Assembly (NCBI GenBank): GCA_013214025.1
Contig: JABSRN010000042.1
Coordinates: 99,723 to 163,722 of the forward strand
Reading direction: 5' to 3'
From: Polyangiaceae bacterium
GTDB taxonomy: Bacteria; Myxococcota_A; Polyangia; Polyangiales; Polyangiaceae
Length of the DNA: 64,000 nucleotides
Shown: in pieces, positions 9,438-18,278 of the stretch
Layout: each line of letters opens with the position of its first letter
Numbering within the stretch: position 1 is the stretch's first letter
Program-made: the position numbers and the translations under genes
Notes under the pieces: model-generated
Seen by the model: the letters and a program-made list of their open reading frames with translations, nothing else
What the model was told of the DNA's origin: nothing
The model's database searches: none

Positions 9438-10646
9438 ATGTGGGGCATCGATAGACTTTCAAACGGCGAGCTGTCCGAACTCCGCAAGCGACTGCGTGGG
9501 GGCGGGGTCGCCGCGCTGACCCATGCCGCCGCGGTCAACAAGAACGGGCGAGACCTGATCGGCGTCTTGGACGAGCTAGGCGTCCACCCGACTCGGCTCT
9601 TCTCTCCGGAGCACGGCATGGCGGGAGCCGCCCAAGCCGAAGAAGCCGTCGCCACCCCCGACACCGACGACGGTCCGAAACTGATCAGTCTCTACGGTGA
9701 GGACAAGGCATCCCTCAAGCCACGCCCCGAAGATCTGGAAGGCATCGACGTATTGGTGATCGACTTGGTCGACGTCGGCAGTCGTTACTACACCTACGTC
9801 TGGACCGCATTGCTGGCGGCCCGCGCCGCCCACAAAGCGGGAGTGCATACTGTCGTGTTGGACCGCCCCAACCCCCTGTCGGGATCTCCCAGCGCGGCCG
9901 AGGGCAAAGCCCAGGCCGAGGGTTTCACGTCCTTCGTCGGGCTCGAACCCATTCCGATCCGCCACTCCCTCACCATTGGTGAACTACTCGCCTACGTGTT
10001 CGCCCGAGACGAAATTGAACTCGGTAAAGACGGAGCACTGAGCGTTGTCAGCACGCGAGGCTGGGAGCGGCATCAGACCGCCCACGCCTGGAGCCGCCCC
10101 TTCTCCCCTCCTTCGCCCAACATGCCCTCTAGCGATACGGCACTTGTGTATCCCGGCGGCTGTTTGGTCGAAGGAACCAACTTGTCCGAAGGACGCGGAA
10201 CGACCCTCCCCTTCCGCTTGGTCGGTGCCCCCTTCCTCAACGCGGCAAAACTGTGTGCAGACATGAACGACGCCGCGCTGCCGGGAGTGGAGGTGCGAAC
10301 CGCGTCCTTCAAGCCGAGTTTCGAGAAACACGCAGGCGAGATGTGCCACGGGGTGTTCCTCACGGTGACTCACGAACAGTCCTTCCGCCCCGTCGCCACC
10401 TACCTGTCGCTCCTGTCCCTCGCTCAAGCTCAGGCTCCGGAACAGTTCGCCTTCCGAACTGAGACCTACGAGTTCGAGAGCGAAATTCCCGCCTTCGATC
10501 TGCTCACGGGATCGGCTGCCGCTCGTGAGGCCATGGTGGCCGACTGCTCTGCAGAAGATCTCATCGCCCTAGTCGCCCCCGTGGACCCCAGCTGGAGCGA
10601 TACCATCCTCGAAGCCGAGTCCCGACTACGCAAAGCGCGAGCCTAG
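9438..10646 (+). CDS. namZ: NamZ-like exo-beta-N-acetylmuramidase (DUF1343)
   Basis: The 402-residue product matches the DUF1343 (YbbC/NamZ) family: ALTHAAAVNKNGRDLIGVLD, LFSPEHGMAGAAQAEE, LISLYGE, IDVLVIDLVDVGSRYYTYVW, VVLDRPNPLSG and LVEGTNLSEGRGTTLPF. NamZ of Bacillus releases MurNAc from peptidoglycan fragments. The SPEHG and EGRGT motifs of the active site are intact. No signal peptide is visible, so it may act in the cytoplasm on recycled muropeptides. No other peptidoglycan-recycling genes adjoin it. The assignment to family is strong; substrate is by family. Confidence 0.85.
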   Translation: MWGIDRLSNGELSELRKRLRGGGVAALTHAAAVNKNGRDLIGVLDELGVHPTRLFSPEHGMAGAAQAEEAVATPDTDDGPKLISLYGEDKASLKPRPEDLEGIDVLVIDLVDVGSRYYTYVWTALLAARAAHKAGVHTVVLDRPNPLSGSPSAAEGKAQAEGFTSFVGLEPIPIRHSLTIGELLAYVFARDEIELGKDGALSVVSTRGWERHQTAHAWSRPFSPPSPNMPSSDTALVYPGGCLVEGTNLSEGRGTTLPFRLVGAPFLNAAKLCADMNDAALPGVEVRTASFKPSFEKHAGEMCHGVFLTVTHEQSFRPVATYLSLLSLAQAQAPEQFAFRTETYEFESEIPAFDLLTGSAAAREAMVADCSAEDLIALVAPVDPSWSDTILEAESRLRKARA

Positions 10647-10703
10647 GGACTGCGACTGTTCGAAACAACGAAGGCGAATCCGAAAAACCCGTAGGGAGTT
10701 GCG

Positions 10704-10733
10704 CCAGCTTGACCTCGCCACGCGTCAAGCTGG
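10704..10733. terminator. Perfect 10-bp hairpin between convergent genes (likely bidirectional terminator)
   Basis: CCAGCTTGAC at 10704-10713 is an exact inverted copy of GTCAAGCTGG at 10724-10733, with a 10-base loop. It sits in the 100-base gap between two convergent genes, the expected place for a bidirectional terminator. There is no clear U tract. Confidence 0.55.
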
Positions 10734-10746
10734 TGATGCGGATTGG

Positions 10747-12180
10747 CTAGCCGGCACTGCCGCGGGACGCCGGCGCCATCAGGTCTTCTATTTCGTCTGC
10801 GGTCTTGCCGAGGGCCGCAGTTAGAACTTCTGGTTGTTGGTCCGTCACCAGCACGTCATCTTCGATTCGGATGCCACGTACGTCGGAGAATTTCGCCAGC
10901 TGCGCGCGATCGATAGCGTCGGCAAAGGGCGCCATGCTAGTCTCATCCTCCAGGATCGCGGCCACTTGATAAAAGCCAGGCTCAACAGTAACGGCCATGC
11001 CCGCCTCAAGATCGCGATCGAGACGGAGTTGAGCATCCCCGGGTGCCGTCAGGCGCTCCCGCCCCGGCGCGTACCCAGCGCGATCGCCCAGATCCTCCAT
11101 GTCGTGCACGTCGAGTCCCAGCAGATGCCCCACGCCATGGGGAAAGAACACGCCCGCCACTCCCCGTTCGTACAGTTCCGCGGGGTCGCCCCGGCATATT
11201 CCCAGCTCGACCAAGCCTTGCAACATCGTTCGAGCGGCTGTGCGGTGGACTTCTAGGTAGCGCTGACCTGGCCGAATTTGTTCGATCGCCTCAAGTTGTG
11301 ACCGCAGTACCACGTCGTACAGTTCGCGCTGAGTCGTGGAAAAGCGCCCGTTGACAGGCCAAACACGCGTCACATCCCCAGCGAAACCTTCAAGGGATTC
11401 CGCTCCGACGTCCGCGAGAATCAACTCGCCGTCGTGAAGCTGCCCTTCGTGGGACTCATTGTGCAAGATGTCGCCTCGAACAGACACGATCGAATGGTAG
11501 GCAGTCGTCATGCCCGAAGCTGTAATCACAGATTCCATCGCCGCTGTGACGTGCGCTTCGCGGCGAGCGCCTCGGGTCGCACTCATTCCCGCACGGTGCG
11601 CAGCAACTGTCACCGTCGCCGCTTGCCTCAGCTGAGCCATCGCGCCGTCGTCATGCTTCAGGCGTAGCTCGATCATCGCGTCGGCGAGCTCGGCATCGGC
11701 ATCGACAACTTCTGCGCCCATTCCGGCATCGATATCGCGGTCGAGCAATTGGCTGAGCCAATCCGCGGCTTCCGTGTCTTGGGGCGGCAAACACGCACAG
11801 TCTGCTGGCGGCGACAGTTCCGACAAGGGCAGCACCTCGATGCCCAATTCGGACACAAGCTCATCCAAGCCAGGCGTCGGCCCCGTCCACAGAGTATCCG
11901 CGGGATCCGGCGGCGCCGTGTACAGCGCCCACCGGTCGTCCTCTCGCAACAAGAAACTGCCGTCAAAATGTCGCCCGACTAAGTACAGAAAATGACTCTC
12001 ACTGCGCAGTGGGTACAGATTCAATCGAAAATTTCGGACGCGTCGAATGCCCGAAGCCAATAATATCGGCCCAGCAAGGCGCTCCATCAAGCGGCGGCGG
12101 CGCCCCGCGAACACCGAAGTCAAACTGCGCGTCGGCCAAAATGCCTGGCCCGATTGTTCTGTCACTGCGGGAATCCTCAA
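10747..12180 (-). CDS. pepP: Xaa-Pro aminopeptidase (M24B)
   Basis: The 477-residue product has an aminopeptidase P N-terminal domain (about 25-160; RRRRLMERLAGPILLASG, RSESHFLYLVG) and a pita-bread M24 domain (about 185-460). The metal-ligand positions are visible: Asp in ILADVGAE, Asp in AGDVTRVWP, His in HGVGHLLGLDVHD, Glu in VEPGFY and Glu in RIEDDVLVT. It removes N-terminal residues preceding proline. Its ATG overlaps the stop of the upstream HD-phosphodiesterase gene by 4 bases (ATGA), so the two are translationally coupled. Confidence 0.93.
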   Translation of the reverse strand: MRIPAVTEQSGQAFWPTRSLTSVFAGRRRRLMERLAGPILLASGIRRVRNFRLNLYPLRSESHFLYLVGRHFDGSFLLREDDRWALYTAPPDPADTLWTGPTPGLDELVSELGIEVLPLSELSPPADCACLPPQDTEAADWLSQLLDRDIDAGMGAEVVDADAELADAMIELRLKHDDGAMAQLRQAATVTVAAHRAGMSATRGARREAHVTAAMESVITASGMTTAYHSIVSVRGDILHNESHEGQLHDGELILADVGAESLEGFAGDVTRVWPVNGRFSTTQRELYDVVLRSQLEAIEQIRPGQRYLEVHRTAARTMLQGLVELGICRGDPAELYERGVAGVFFPHGVGHLLGLDVHDMEDLGDRAGYAPGRERLTAPGDAQLRLDRDLEAGMAVTVEPGFYQVAAILEDETSMAPFADAIDRAQLAKFSDVRGIRIEDDVLVTDQQPEVLTAALGKTADEIEDLMAPASRGSAG

Positions 12181-14078
12181 CGAACGCTTCGAAGACTTCG
12201 TTTACTTGTGCTGCCGGGCGGCGGCTGTTCCGTGCTGCCATCCTCCGGCGGCTCGCCGTCTTCAGCCTCCGTCGGTCCCGGAAAAACGCTCTCTACGCTC
12301 GTGTCACGCACTTCAATCTCCGGCGCGGAACGGCGTTGCATCACCTCTGAGGGGACGCCGAACTGTTCGGCCTGCTCCGCCTGCCACTGGTACTTGATGC
12401 GGTGGTGATTCATGTTCACCAACATATCGACGACGCGATTCACCACGATGCTCAGATCCGCCATGTCGAGCCCAGACTCATCCAGCTGCCCTGCTTTAAG
12501 CTTCATGAACAGGATGCGCTGAACCATGGTCTCGAACTTTTCCCGATCGGGATTGTCGACCGTACGCGATGCCGCCTCGATGGAATCCACCAGCATGAGG
12601 ATCGCCGTCTCCTTCGTCTGGGGTTTCATCCCCGGGTAACGAAAGTGGGACTCGTCCAAGCGACGGGGGTTGCCCTGGGCCTTGCACTGATTCCAGAAAT
12701 ACTCGACGAGCTGAGTCCCGTGGTGGGTGTAGGCGAACTCCACAACGGGTTCCGGGATGTTGCCCTCCCGCAAAATACGGGTACCCAACACCACGTGCGC
12801 CATGATCGCGTCCGCGCTGACGTCGGGCTCCAAGTCGTCGTGGGGGCTTTTTTCACCGGGACCGAGGTTTTCGACGAAGTATTTGCACTGAACGCTCTTG
12901 CCCAGGTCGTGATAGTAGGCGCCGACCCGAGTGAGCAAAGCGTCGCCGCCGATGGCGCTGGTAGCCACCTCCGCGAGATTCGCCATTGCCCGGGAGTGCT
13001 CCCAGGATCCGGGAGCGTCTTTCATCATTTTCTTGAGCAGCGGCTGCTCAAGATCCGTCAGATCTAGTAGACGCTCGCGAGGCACGTTCCCCATGAGCCG
13101 TTCAGCGGGGGAGCGAAACATCATGCCAATGACGCCCGACAGCACGCCACCGCCCAAGCAGGCGAGCAGTCGCGACTGCATCGGATCTTTCAGATCCGCC
13201 AACACGTCGAAGCGCCCCTCGATAGTGACCATCATGGCCACGAACAAAGCCGCCGTGCTGAGCCCACCGAACACACCGGCACTGAGCATATGTTTGGGGT
13301 GCTTACGATCGAGATAGAGGAGGATCGTCGCCATGCCGCGAACCAGCAGCACGCTGAGCAGCAACATATCGAACCGCATTAGTGTCGCGACACAGAAGGC
13401 GAGCACCACCGTCACAATGAACCCCGTGCGGCGGTCGAAACTGGTCGCCACCCACAGCGGAACAGCCGCCAAGGGGATCCAAAACTCCGGCAGAGGCGTG
13501 AAGAGCAGGAGCAGCTTCGAGCCCAGCATCATCAGCCCCATGGCGACAAACAGCCCGATCTGCGCTCTCACGAGCCTCAACCGGTTCTGCCCGAACTTCC
13601 GAAGGTAGGATGTGAGGGTCATCGACAGAGTAAAGAAGATCAGGAACACGCCCAGCGTGCCCACCAGGCTCGGTGGACGCCGCATCTTGGCCATCGCCAC
13701 CGCCGTGCGGTGACCAGGAGAATCTGGATCCAGCAGTTGGCCCCGGGGGATCGTGAAATTGACGTGGGACGGGATCGCCGCCTCAGGCACTCCCTCGACA
13801 TCCATCGCGGGACGAGGCGTGTAGGGGCTACGGAGGGTGGTCGGCGCCAGTTCCCCGAGTTCCGGCTGATAGGCGCTGACCAGCAAGTCGCCGACGTGGA
13901 TCAACGTGAACAACGCCGCAGCAACAATGCTGAGCACAAGGCCCGCGATGGGGCCGGCTCTAACGCGGGTTCGCAACATGAGCTGACGGAGGGCGACCCG
14001 GGGATCGCGCTCCCGAAGGAATACCCCGTCAGAATCAGGTCTGCAACGCCTGCCGCGCTGGTAGCGGGCCTGTTTCAT
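12177..14078 (-). CDS. 7TM-HD (PgpH-like) membrane phosphodiesterase, probable c-di-AMP hydrolase
   Basis: The 633-residue membrane protein has TM1 at about 45-65, a short outer segment, a block of six to seven helices (about 135-315) and a cytoplasmic HD domain (about 350-530). The HD residues are present: HSRAMANLAEVA, YYHDLGKS, HVVLGTRILRE and YTHHGT. Listeria PgpH with this layout hydrolyses c-di-AMP. The outer sensor domain (7TMR-HDED, normally more than 200 residues) is reduced to roughly 65 residues, which is unusual. The gene is divergent from folP-cdaA-cdaR, whose cdaA makes c-di-AMP, supporting that substrate by context. It is co-transcribed with pepP. Confidence 0.85.
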   Translation of the reverse strand: MKQARYQRGRRCRPDSDGVFLRERDPRVALRQLMLRTRVRAGPIAGLVLSIVAAALFTLIHVGDLLVSAYQPELGELAPTTLRSPYTPRPAMDVEGVPEAAIPSHVNFTIPRGQLLDPDSPGHRTAVAMAKMRRPPSLVGTLGVFLIFFTLSMTLTSYLRKFGQNRLRLVRAQIGLFVAMGLMMLGSKLLLLFTPLPEFWIPLAAVPLWVATSFDRRTGFIVTVVLAFCVATLMRFDMLLLSVLLVRGMATILLYLDRKHPKHMLSAGVFGGLSTAALFVAMMVTIEGRFDVLADLKDPMQSRLLACLGGGVLSGVIGMMFRSPAERLMGNVPRERLLDLTDLEQPLLKKMMKDAPGSWEHSRAMANLAEVATSAIGGDALLTRVGAYYHDLGKSVQCKYFVENLGPGEKSPHDDLEPDVSADAIMAHVVLGTRILREGNIPEPVVEFAYTHHGTQLVEYFWNQCKAQGNPRRLDESHFRYPGMKPQTKETAILMLVDSIEAASRTVDNPDREKFETMVQRILFMKLKAGQLDESGLDMADLSIVVNRVVDMLVNMNHHRIKYQWQAEQAEQFGVPSEVMQRRSAPEIEVRDTSVESVFPGPTEAEDGEPPEDGSTEQPPPGSTSKRSLRSVR

Positions 14079-14258
14079 ATGCCCAGATCGAAGTCGGGCT
14101 GTAAGTCCCCCGCTAACTGCTGACCGAAGTACAAAACGAAACAGGGCCCCCGGACAGCCAGCTCGCCAGGTTCTCCCCGCAGCTGCCCGCCGCGCGCGGC
14201 TTCCAAACCGCGTAAGCCCCTACGCCATAGTGCGAAACTGGCGGGTGATCTTAGTGAT

Positions 14259-15218
14259 TTGCCCTTCGACTCGAGCTTGCTAGTTTGGTTCGATGTGGGC
14301 ACACTGTTTACTCTGATTGAGTCACTCTCCAAGTTGCGCCGAGTCGCGATCATGGGCGTGCTCAATGCGACCCCCGATTCATTTTCGGATGGGGGCCGAT
14401 TCGACACAGGAGCTCAAGCTGAGGCTCGAATTGAAGCACTCCTTCAACAAGGAGCGGACATCCTCGACATCGGCGCAGAGTCCACGAGACCAGGAAGCCA
14501 AGCGGTGGACGCCCAGCAACAAATTGATCGCGCGAAACCAGCCGTCGCTCATGCGGTGAGTCTGGGAGCGGTCGTGTCCATCGACACGACCGACCCGGAG
14601 GTGGCCGACCACATGCTGAGTCTTGGCGCACGTATCGTCAACGATGTCTCTTGCGGGGCCAATCCCGAATTGGCTCATGTCACCGCCTCCCACGGAGCCT
14701 CCTTGGTGCTCATGCACTCGCGGGCTCCGCAGTCCGACATGTCCGGCTTCTCCGAATGGCCCGACGATGACTACGACGATGTCACCGCCGAGGTCAGTGC
14801 CGAACTCCGCATCGCCGCAGACCGCGCTATCAATGCCGGTGTATCTCCGAACGACATCGCGATTGATCCTGGCTTCGGTTTCTCGAAAAATGCCCGCCAC
14901 TGTTTCGAAATACTCGCACGCCTCAGAGAACTCCGAAATTTAGGCTACGCGCTGCTCGTCGGGCCTGGCCGAAAATCTTTCATCGCGTCGGTCGATCCTT
15001 CGGGTCCCGCCGAGCGCCTCGGCGGAACCATCGCCGCTTGTTTGTTGGCAGCCGAGCGCGGCGCAGACATCGTGCGCGTGCACGACGTCCGCGAAGTCCG
15101 TCAAGCTCTGGCCGTGATCGACCGCACTGGCGCCGTTCGCACTAGCGCCGTTCGCACTAGCGCCGAAGACATCGGGACCGGATCCGCGAGCAAGCCACCG
15201 GAGGTGCCGGATGCTTGA
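14259..15218 (+). CDS. folP: Dihydropteroate synthase
   Basis: FolP condenses p-aminobenzoate with dihydropterin pyrophosphate in folate synthesis. Family motifs are intact: MGVLNATPDSFSDGG, DILDIGAESTRPGS, SIDTTDPEVAD, IVNDVSCG, LVLMHSR, AIDPGFGFSKN and VGPGRKSFI. The frame is opened here from a TTG at 14259. GTG 14295 or a TTG near 14330 would fit the family's usual short N-terminus better, so the start is uncertain. The last codons contain a 15-bp duplication (15130-15159) encoding repeated AVRTS. Its 3' end overlaps cdaA by 8 bases, placing it in one operon with cdaA-cdaR. Confidence 0.9.
   Translation: MPFDSSLLVWFDVGTLFTLIESLSKLRRVAIMGVLNATPDSFSDGGRFDTGAQAEARIEALLQQGADILDIGAESTRPGSQAVDAQQQIDRAKPAVAHAVSLGAVVSIDTTDPEVADHMLSLGARIVNDVSCGANPELAHVTASHGASLVLMHSRAPQSDMSGFSEWPDDDYDDVTAEVSAELRIAADRAINAGVSPNDIAIDPGFGFSKNARHCFEILARLRELRNLGYALLVGPGRKSFIASVDPSGPAERLGGTIAACLLAAERGADIVRVHDVREVRQALAVIDRTGAVRTSAVRTSAEDIGTGSASKPPEVPDA
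15130..15159. repeat. 15-bp tandem duplication inside the 3' end of folP
   Basis: GCGCCGTTCGCACTA occurs at 15130-15144 and again at 15145-15159, followed by a partial third copy. It is in frame and lies outside the conserved enzyme core. Confidence 0.85.
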
Positions 15219-16527
15219 AGGTCTCACTGCGTACCTGCATAAAGCGCCTGAACTCCAGGCATTCGGGCGCGACGTTCTAGATATTCTGATCACCTACTAC
15301 ATCGTCTACCGCGCCTTGTTGGTGCTGCGAGGTACACGCGCCGTGCAAGTGGGTGCCGGCATGGTCCTGGTGTTCGCCCTGTACCTGGGGGCACAAGAAC
15401 TCCAGCTCTCCACGGTGCTCAGTCTGCTCAGCGCATTCCTATCCAGCGCGATATTGATCTTGGTTGTCGTATTTCAGAACGACATTCGCCGCGGGCTGAT
15501 GCGCGTCGGCAGCCGAGCCAAGTTCGGTGCGGCACGCTCCTTCGAAGACAAGGTCATCGAAGAAGTCGTAGAGGCAGCCACCACACTGGCTCGTCACCGT
15601 ACCGGCGCCATCATCACCTTCGAGCAGGACGCCGATCTTGACGAATTCGTCGGGGCACACGTCGGGCAAAATATCGACGCTGCCGTGACCCGGGAATTGC
15701 TAGTGGCCCTGTTCGTCCCGGAGGCCATGAACAAGCTGCACGACGGTGCTGTGATCATCCGCGAGTTGCGCATCGCCAAAGCCGCCGTGTTTTTCCCGAT
15801 GCCCGAAGGCCGTGTCGCCGATAACAGTTTTGGTTCACGCCACCGCGCCGCCCTCGGTATCACCGAGGAGACAGACGCCGTCGTCATCGTGGTCAGCGAA
15901 GAGCGCGGGTCCATCAGCTTTTGCTTCAATGGCAACATCGTCGCTAATCTCGACGGTCCTGGCCTTCGGTCGGCGTTAGCCGGGGTGTTCTCCACCACCG
16001 GGCCCAAGAAGAAAAAGCCCCAAGCACCCAAGCTCGCGGGGCGTCCATCCGTTCCCTCGGTGCCGCCAAAACCCGCCCCCGCGGTCGAGCCAGAGAGACC
16101 TGTGGAGGCCGTGGTGGAGGTCGACGCGGAAACCCGCCCGATCCGAATCCATACCTCAGAAGCCGAAGCCGAGGAGGGTGCCCCCATCAGCGACGGCGCG
16201 ACCGAGGCCGTTAGCGATGTGATCGAGGCGGAGCCGCCCCCGCCGGCCCCGTTGCGCAAGAGCGCTCAGGAACCCTCGGAAGACGACGAAGACGAAGCCG
16301 CGCCACCTCCCCTGCGCAAAGTGAGCACGCCAGAGGACACACCGTCGGCTAGCCAGGAGGATGGCGCCCCCCTGACCGCCAGCATTGAAGAAGGTACCGG
16401 CGAGACCCGACCCATGCCCAAGGCATCCACCGAAGACAATCTGGGTCCGGCGGGCAAGTCGGCAGATTCAGATTCAGATTCAGATTCAGATTCAGATTCA
16501 GAGACCAACGGAAGCGATCCCGCATGA
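15211..16527 (+). CDS. cdaA: Diadenylate cyclase CdaA (c-di-AMP synthase) with long acidic tail
   Basis: The 438-residue protein has three membrane helices in the first 85 residues and a DAC domain at about 100-250. Both catalytic signatures are present: KLHDGAVII (DGA) and GSRHRAALGITE (RHR). It makes c-di-AMP from two ATP. Typical CdaA is about 270 residues. Here an extra 170-residue Pro/Glu/Asp-rich tail follows, ending in a run of Asp-Ser pairs. The gene overlaps folP by 8 bases and cdaR by 4 bases. The folP-cdaA-cdaR order is familiar; glmM, often next, is absent here. The tail is probably disordered and its function is unknown. Confidence 0.95.
   Translation: MLEGLTAYLHKAPELQAFGRDVLDILITYYIVYRALLVLRGTRAVQVGAGMVLVFALYLGAQELQLSTVLSLLSAFLSSAILILVVVFQNDIRRGLMRVGSRAKFGAARSFEDKVIEEVVEAATTLARHRTGAIITFEQDADLDEFVGAHVGQNIDAAVTRELLVALFVPEAMNKLHDGAVIIRELRIAKAAVFFPMPEGRVADNSFGSRHRAALGITEETDAVVIVVSEERGSISFCFNGNIVANLDGPGLRSALAGVFSTTGPKKKKPQAPKLAGRPSVPSVPPKPAPAVEPERPVEAVVEVDAETRPIRIHTSEAEAEEGAPISDGATEAVSDVIEAEPPPPAPLRKSAQEPSEDDEDEAAPPPLRKVSTPEDTPSASQEDGAPLTASIEEGTGETRPMPKASTEDNLGPAGKSADSDSDSDSDSDSETNGSDPA
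16465..16500 (+). repeat. Hexanucleotide microsatellite (GATTCA)6 in cdaA
   Basis: Six uninterrupted GATTCA units encode Asp-Ser repeats at the CdaA C-terminus. Since the unit is 6 bp, slippage would change tail length without shifting the frame. Confidence 0.95.
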
Positions 16528-17492
16528 AAGCTGGATTCGCAAGCCGCTTGAACAACTGGCTCAAGGAAGCCCTCACGGACAACCTGGGTATCAAAGCCCT
16601 CAGCCTGGTGTTCACCCTGGGCCTCGCCTTCGCGGTGCGAGGTCAACATGACGAGCAACAACGCACCATTCCAGTGGACGTGGTGCTGCGCCTGCCGGCC
16701 CAAGAGCAAAAGCGCGAATTGATGACCACGATGCCAGCAGCTGTGCATATTACGGTTAGGGGCACGACCCGCGCCATCGACCCGTTGATTCAGCAGGGCA
16801 TCGCTCCCTTGGAGCTAGATCTCCGAGACGGCCAGACCACACGACTCGCCCTCGAGCCACACATGTTCAGCGTCCCGCCGGATGTCGAAGTAAAGATCGT
16901 GGACCCCGCCACGATCGATCTCGCCTGGCAAGACGTCGAAACCCATCGCATTACGATTCAAGCCGCGATCACGGGTACCCCCGTCAAGGGTTATCAGGTG
17001 AAAGGCGAACCGGTTGTGAGTCCTGCAGCAGTGGTAGCGGTCGGCCCCCGCTCCCAAGTCGAGTTGATGCAATTTGCCCGAGTCGCAGCCTTTGATGTCT
17101 CTGGATTGACCGACGGAACACACAAGCGACGTATCGCTTTGGATCCCCCGCCGCCACGGGTCACGTTCCTGGGCCCAGCAGGTGCCTTCGTCGAGGTGAC
17201 GATCGAGCGACGTCAGACTCAAGCCCAGTTCAAGAATCGCCCCGTCCAGGTCGTCGGTGCGGACGCCAACTTCACACTGAGCCCGGTCGCGGTGGACATC
17301 ACCGTTGTGGGCTCGCCGGAAGTCGTCAACGCCCTCAGAGACGAGCAAATTGTCCCCCATGTTGATTTCAGCCAGACCAACATCGATTTTGCGAAGACGA
17401 AACACGGCGCGCTCACCCTGCCGGTGATCCTCGAGTTGACCAACGCCAAGGCCGGGGGCATTCAGCCCCCCCGCATCACGGTCAAATGGTGA
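16524..17492 (+). CDS. cdaR: CdaR / YbbR-domain regulator of CdaA
   Basis: The 322-residue product has one N-terminal membrane helix (about 22-40; GIKALSLVFTLGLAFAVRG) and then about three YbbR repeats, recognisable by RTIPVDVVLRLPAQ, VKGYQVKGEPVVSPAAVVAV GP-type strands and VQVVGADANFTLSPVAVDIT-type strands. YbbR/CdaR proteins bind CdaA and tune c-di-AMP output from outside the membrane. The start codon overlaps the cdaA stop by 4 bases. The gene ends 4 bases from the stop of a convergent gene. Confidence 0.88.
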   Translation: MKAGFASRLNNWLKEALTDNLGIKALSLVFTLGLAFAVRGQHDEQQRTIPVDVVLRLPAQEQKRELMTTMPAAVHITVRGTTRAIDPLIQQGIAPLELDLRDGQTTRLALEPHMFSVPPDVEVKIVDPATIDLAWQDVETHRITIQAAITGTPVKGYQVKGEPVVSPAAVVAVGPRSQVELMQFARVAAFDVSGLTDGTHKRRIALDPPPPRVTFLGPAGAFVEVTIERRQTQAQFKNRPVQVVGADANFTLSPVAVDITVVGSPEVVNALRDEQIVPHVDFSQTNIDFAKTKHGALTLPVILELTNAKAGGIQPPRITVKW

Positions 17493-17496
17493 CCCC

Positions 17497-18216
17497 TCAG
17501 GGAACGAGATCGAGTCGCAGTCGCGATCTCGCGTTCTCATAAAAAGACGCCAAGGCTGACGCCAGACGGTTGGCAACGTACCAACGCCGTAGGTCGGCTG
17601 CGATTTCGCGGAACGGTTTCGCAGAGTATGGCGTGCTGACTCCCCGGTGCACATTGCGTAGCTCCGCTTCGCTCGGCCGCAGCATCGGTGTCACCATGCG
17701 ATCCAGATAAATGCTCGCTCGAGCCTGGCGTCGCATCATGTAAAAAATCTCGGAATGTTCGATACCTTCTGCGTGAGCCGCCTCAGCTAATACGGCCTGG
17801 CCCCCAATCCGTTGCAACAAGGCGAGCCTGGCGGCCTGTACCCGGGACTCCACATCTTTAGCGCTGGGGGCTGGGACGATGTCCAACGCCCCCAGCAATG
17901 TTTCAGCGATATGGCGCTCCATCGCGCGCCGCAGATGGCGTTCTCGATACTTGCCGTCCTTGGATTTGTGGCTGCGATCGGACAAAGCCACCAAGCGAGC
18001 CTCGAAGGCCAAGCGGCGCTCGTATATAAAACGCGGCGAACGGGTTCCGCCAATTTCGGGAGCGCTGAACCGCGCAACAACGCGATCCACCGCGGCACCG
18101 GCTGGAGCTGGAGATTCAGATTGAGCCTGCGCTGTAGAGGCCTGCGCAGACGTTAGACAAAGCGCGAATAGCAACGGAACCGTGCGAGGGCAGGGTCGGC
18201 TCAACATCAACGCCAT
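17497..18216 (-). CDS. Exported SurA-N-like protein, function unknown
   Basis: From ATG 18216 the product (about 239 residues) has a signal peptide (MLSRPCPRTVPLLFALCL, then AQASTAQAQ). It continues with a helical region resembling the N-terminal chaperone part of SurA-type proteins (RFIYERRLAFEARLVALSD, ERHIAETLLGAL). No PPIase domain follows, so it would be a chaperone-only or unrelated envelope protein. A GTG at 18258 gives a longer, less signal-like start. It lies downstream of the UPF0158 gene on the same strand. The similarity is weak and the function should be treated as unknown. Confidence 0.6.
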   Translation of the reverse strand: MALMLSRPCPRTVPLLFALCLTSAQASTAQAQSESPAPAGAAVDRVVARFSAPEIGGTRSPRFIYERRLAFEARLVALSDRSHKSKDGKYRERHLRRAMERHIAETLLGALDIVPAPSAKDVESRVQAARLALLQRIGGQAVLAEAAHAEGIEHSEIFYMMRRQARASIYLDRMVTPMLRPSEAELRNVHRGVSTPYSAKPFREIAADLRRWYVANRLASALASFYENARSRLRLDLVP

Positions 18217-18278
18217 TCTAATCGTGAGCACACGGCTGCCAGCGGGCACGACAAGCACCAGGCTGCAATGAACACAAA

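Noticed and set aside
12402..13067. 221-residue plus-strand frame
   Set aside because: Antisense to the HD-phosphodiesterase gene, whose motifs are clear.
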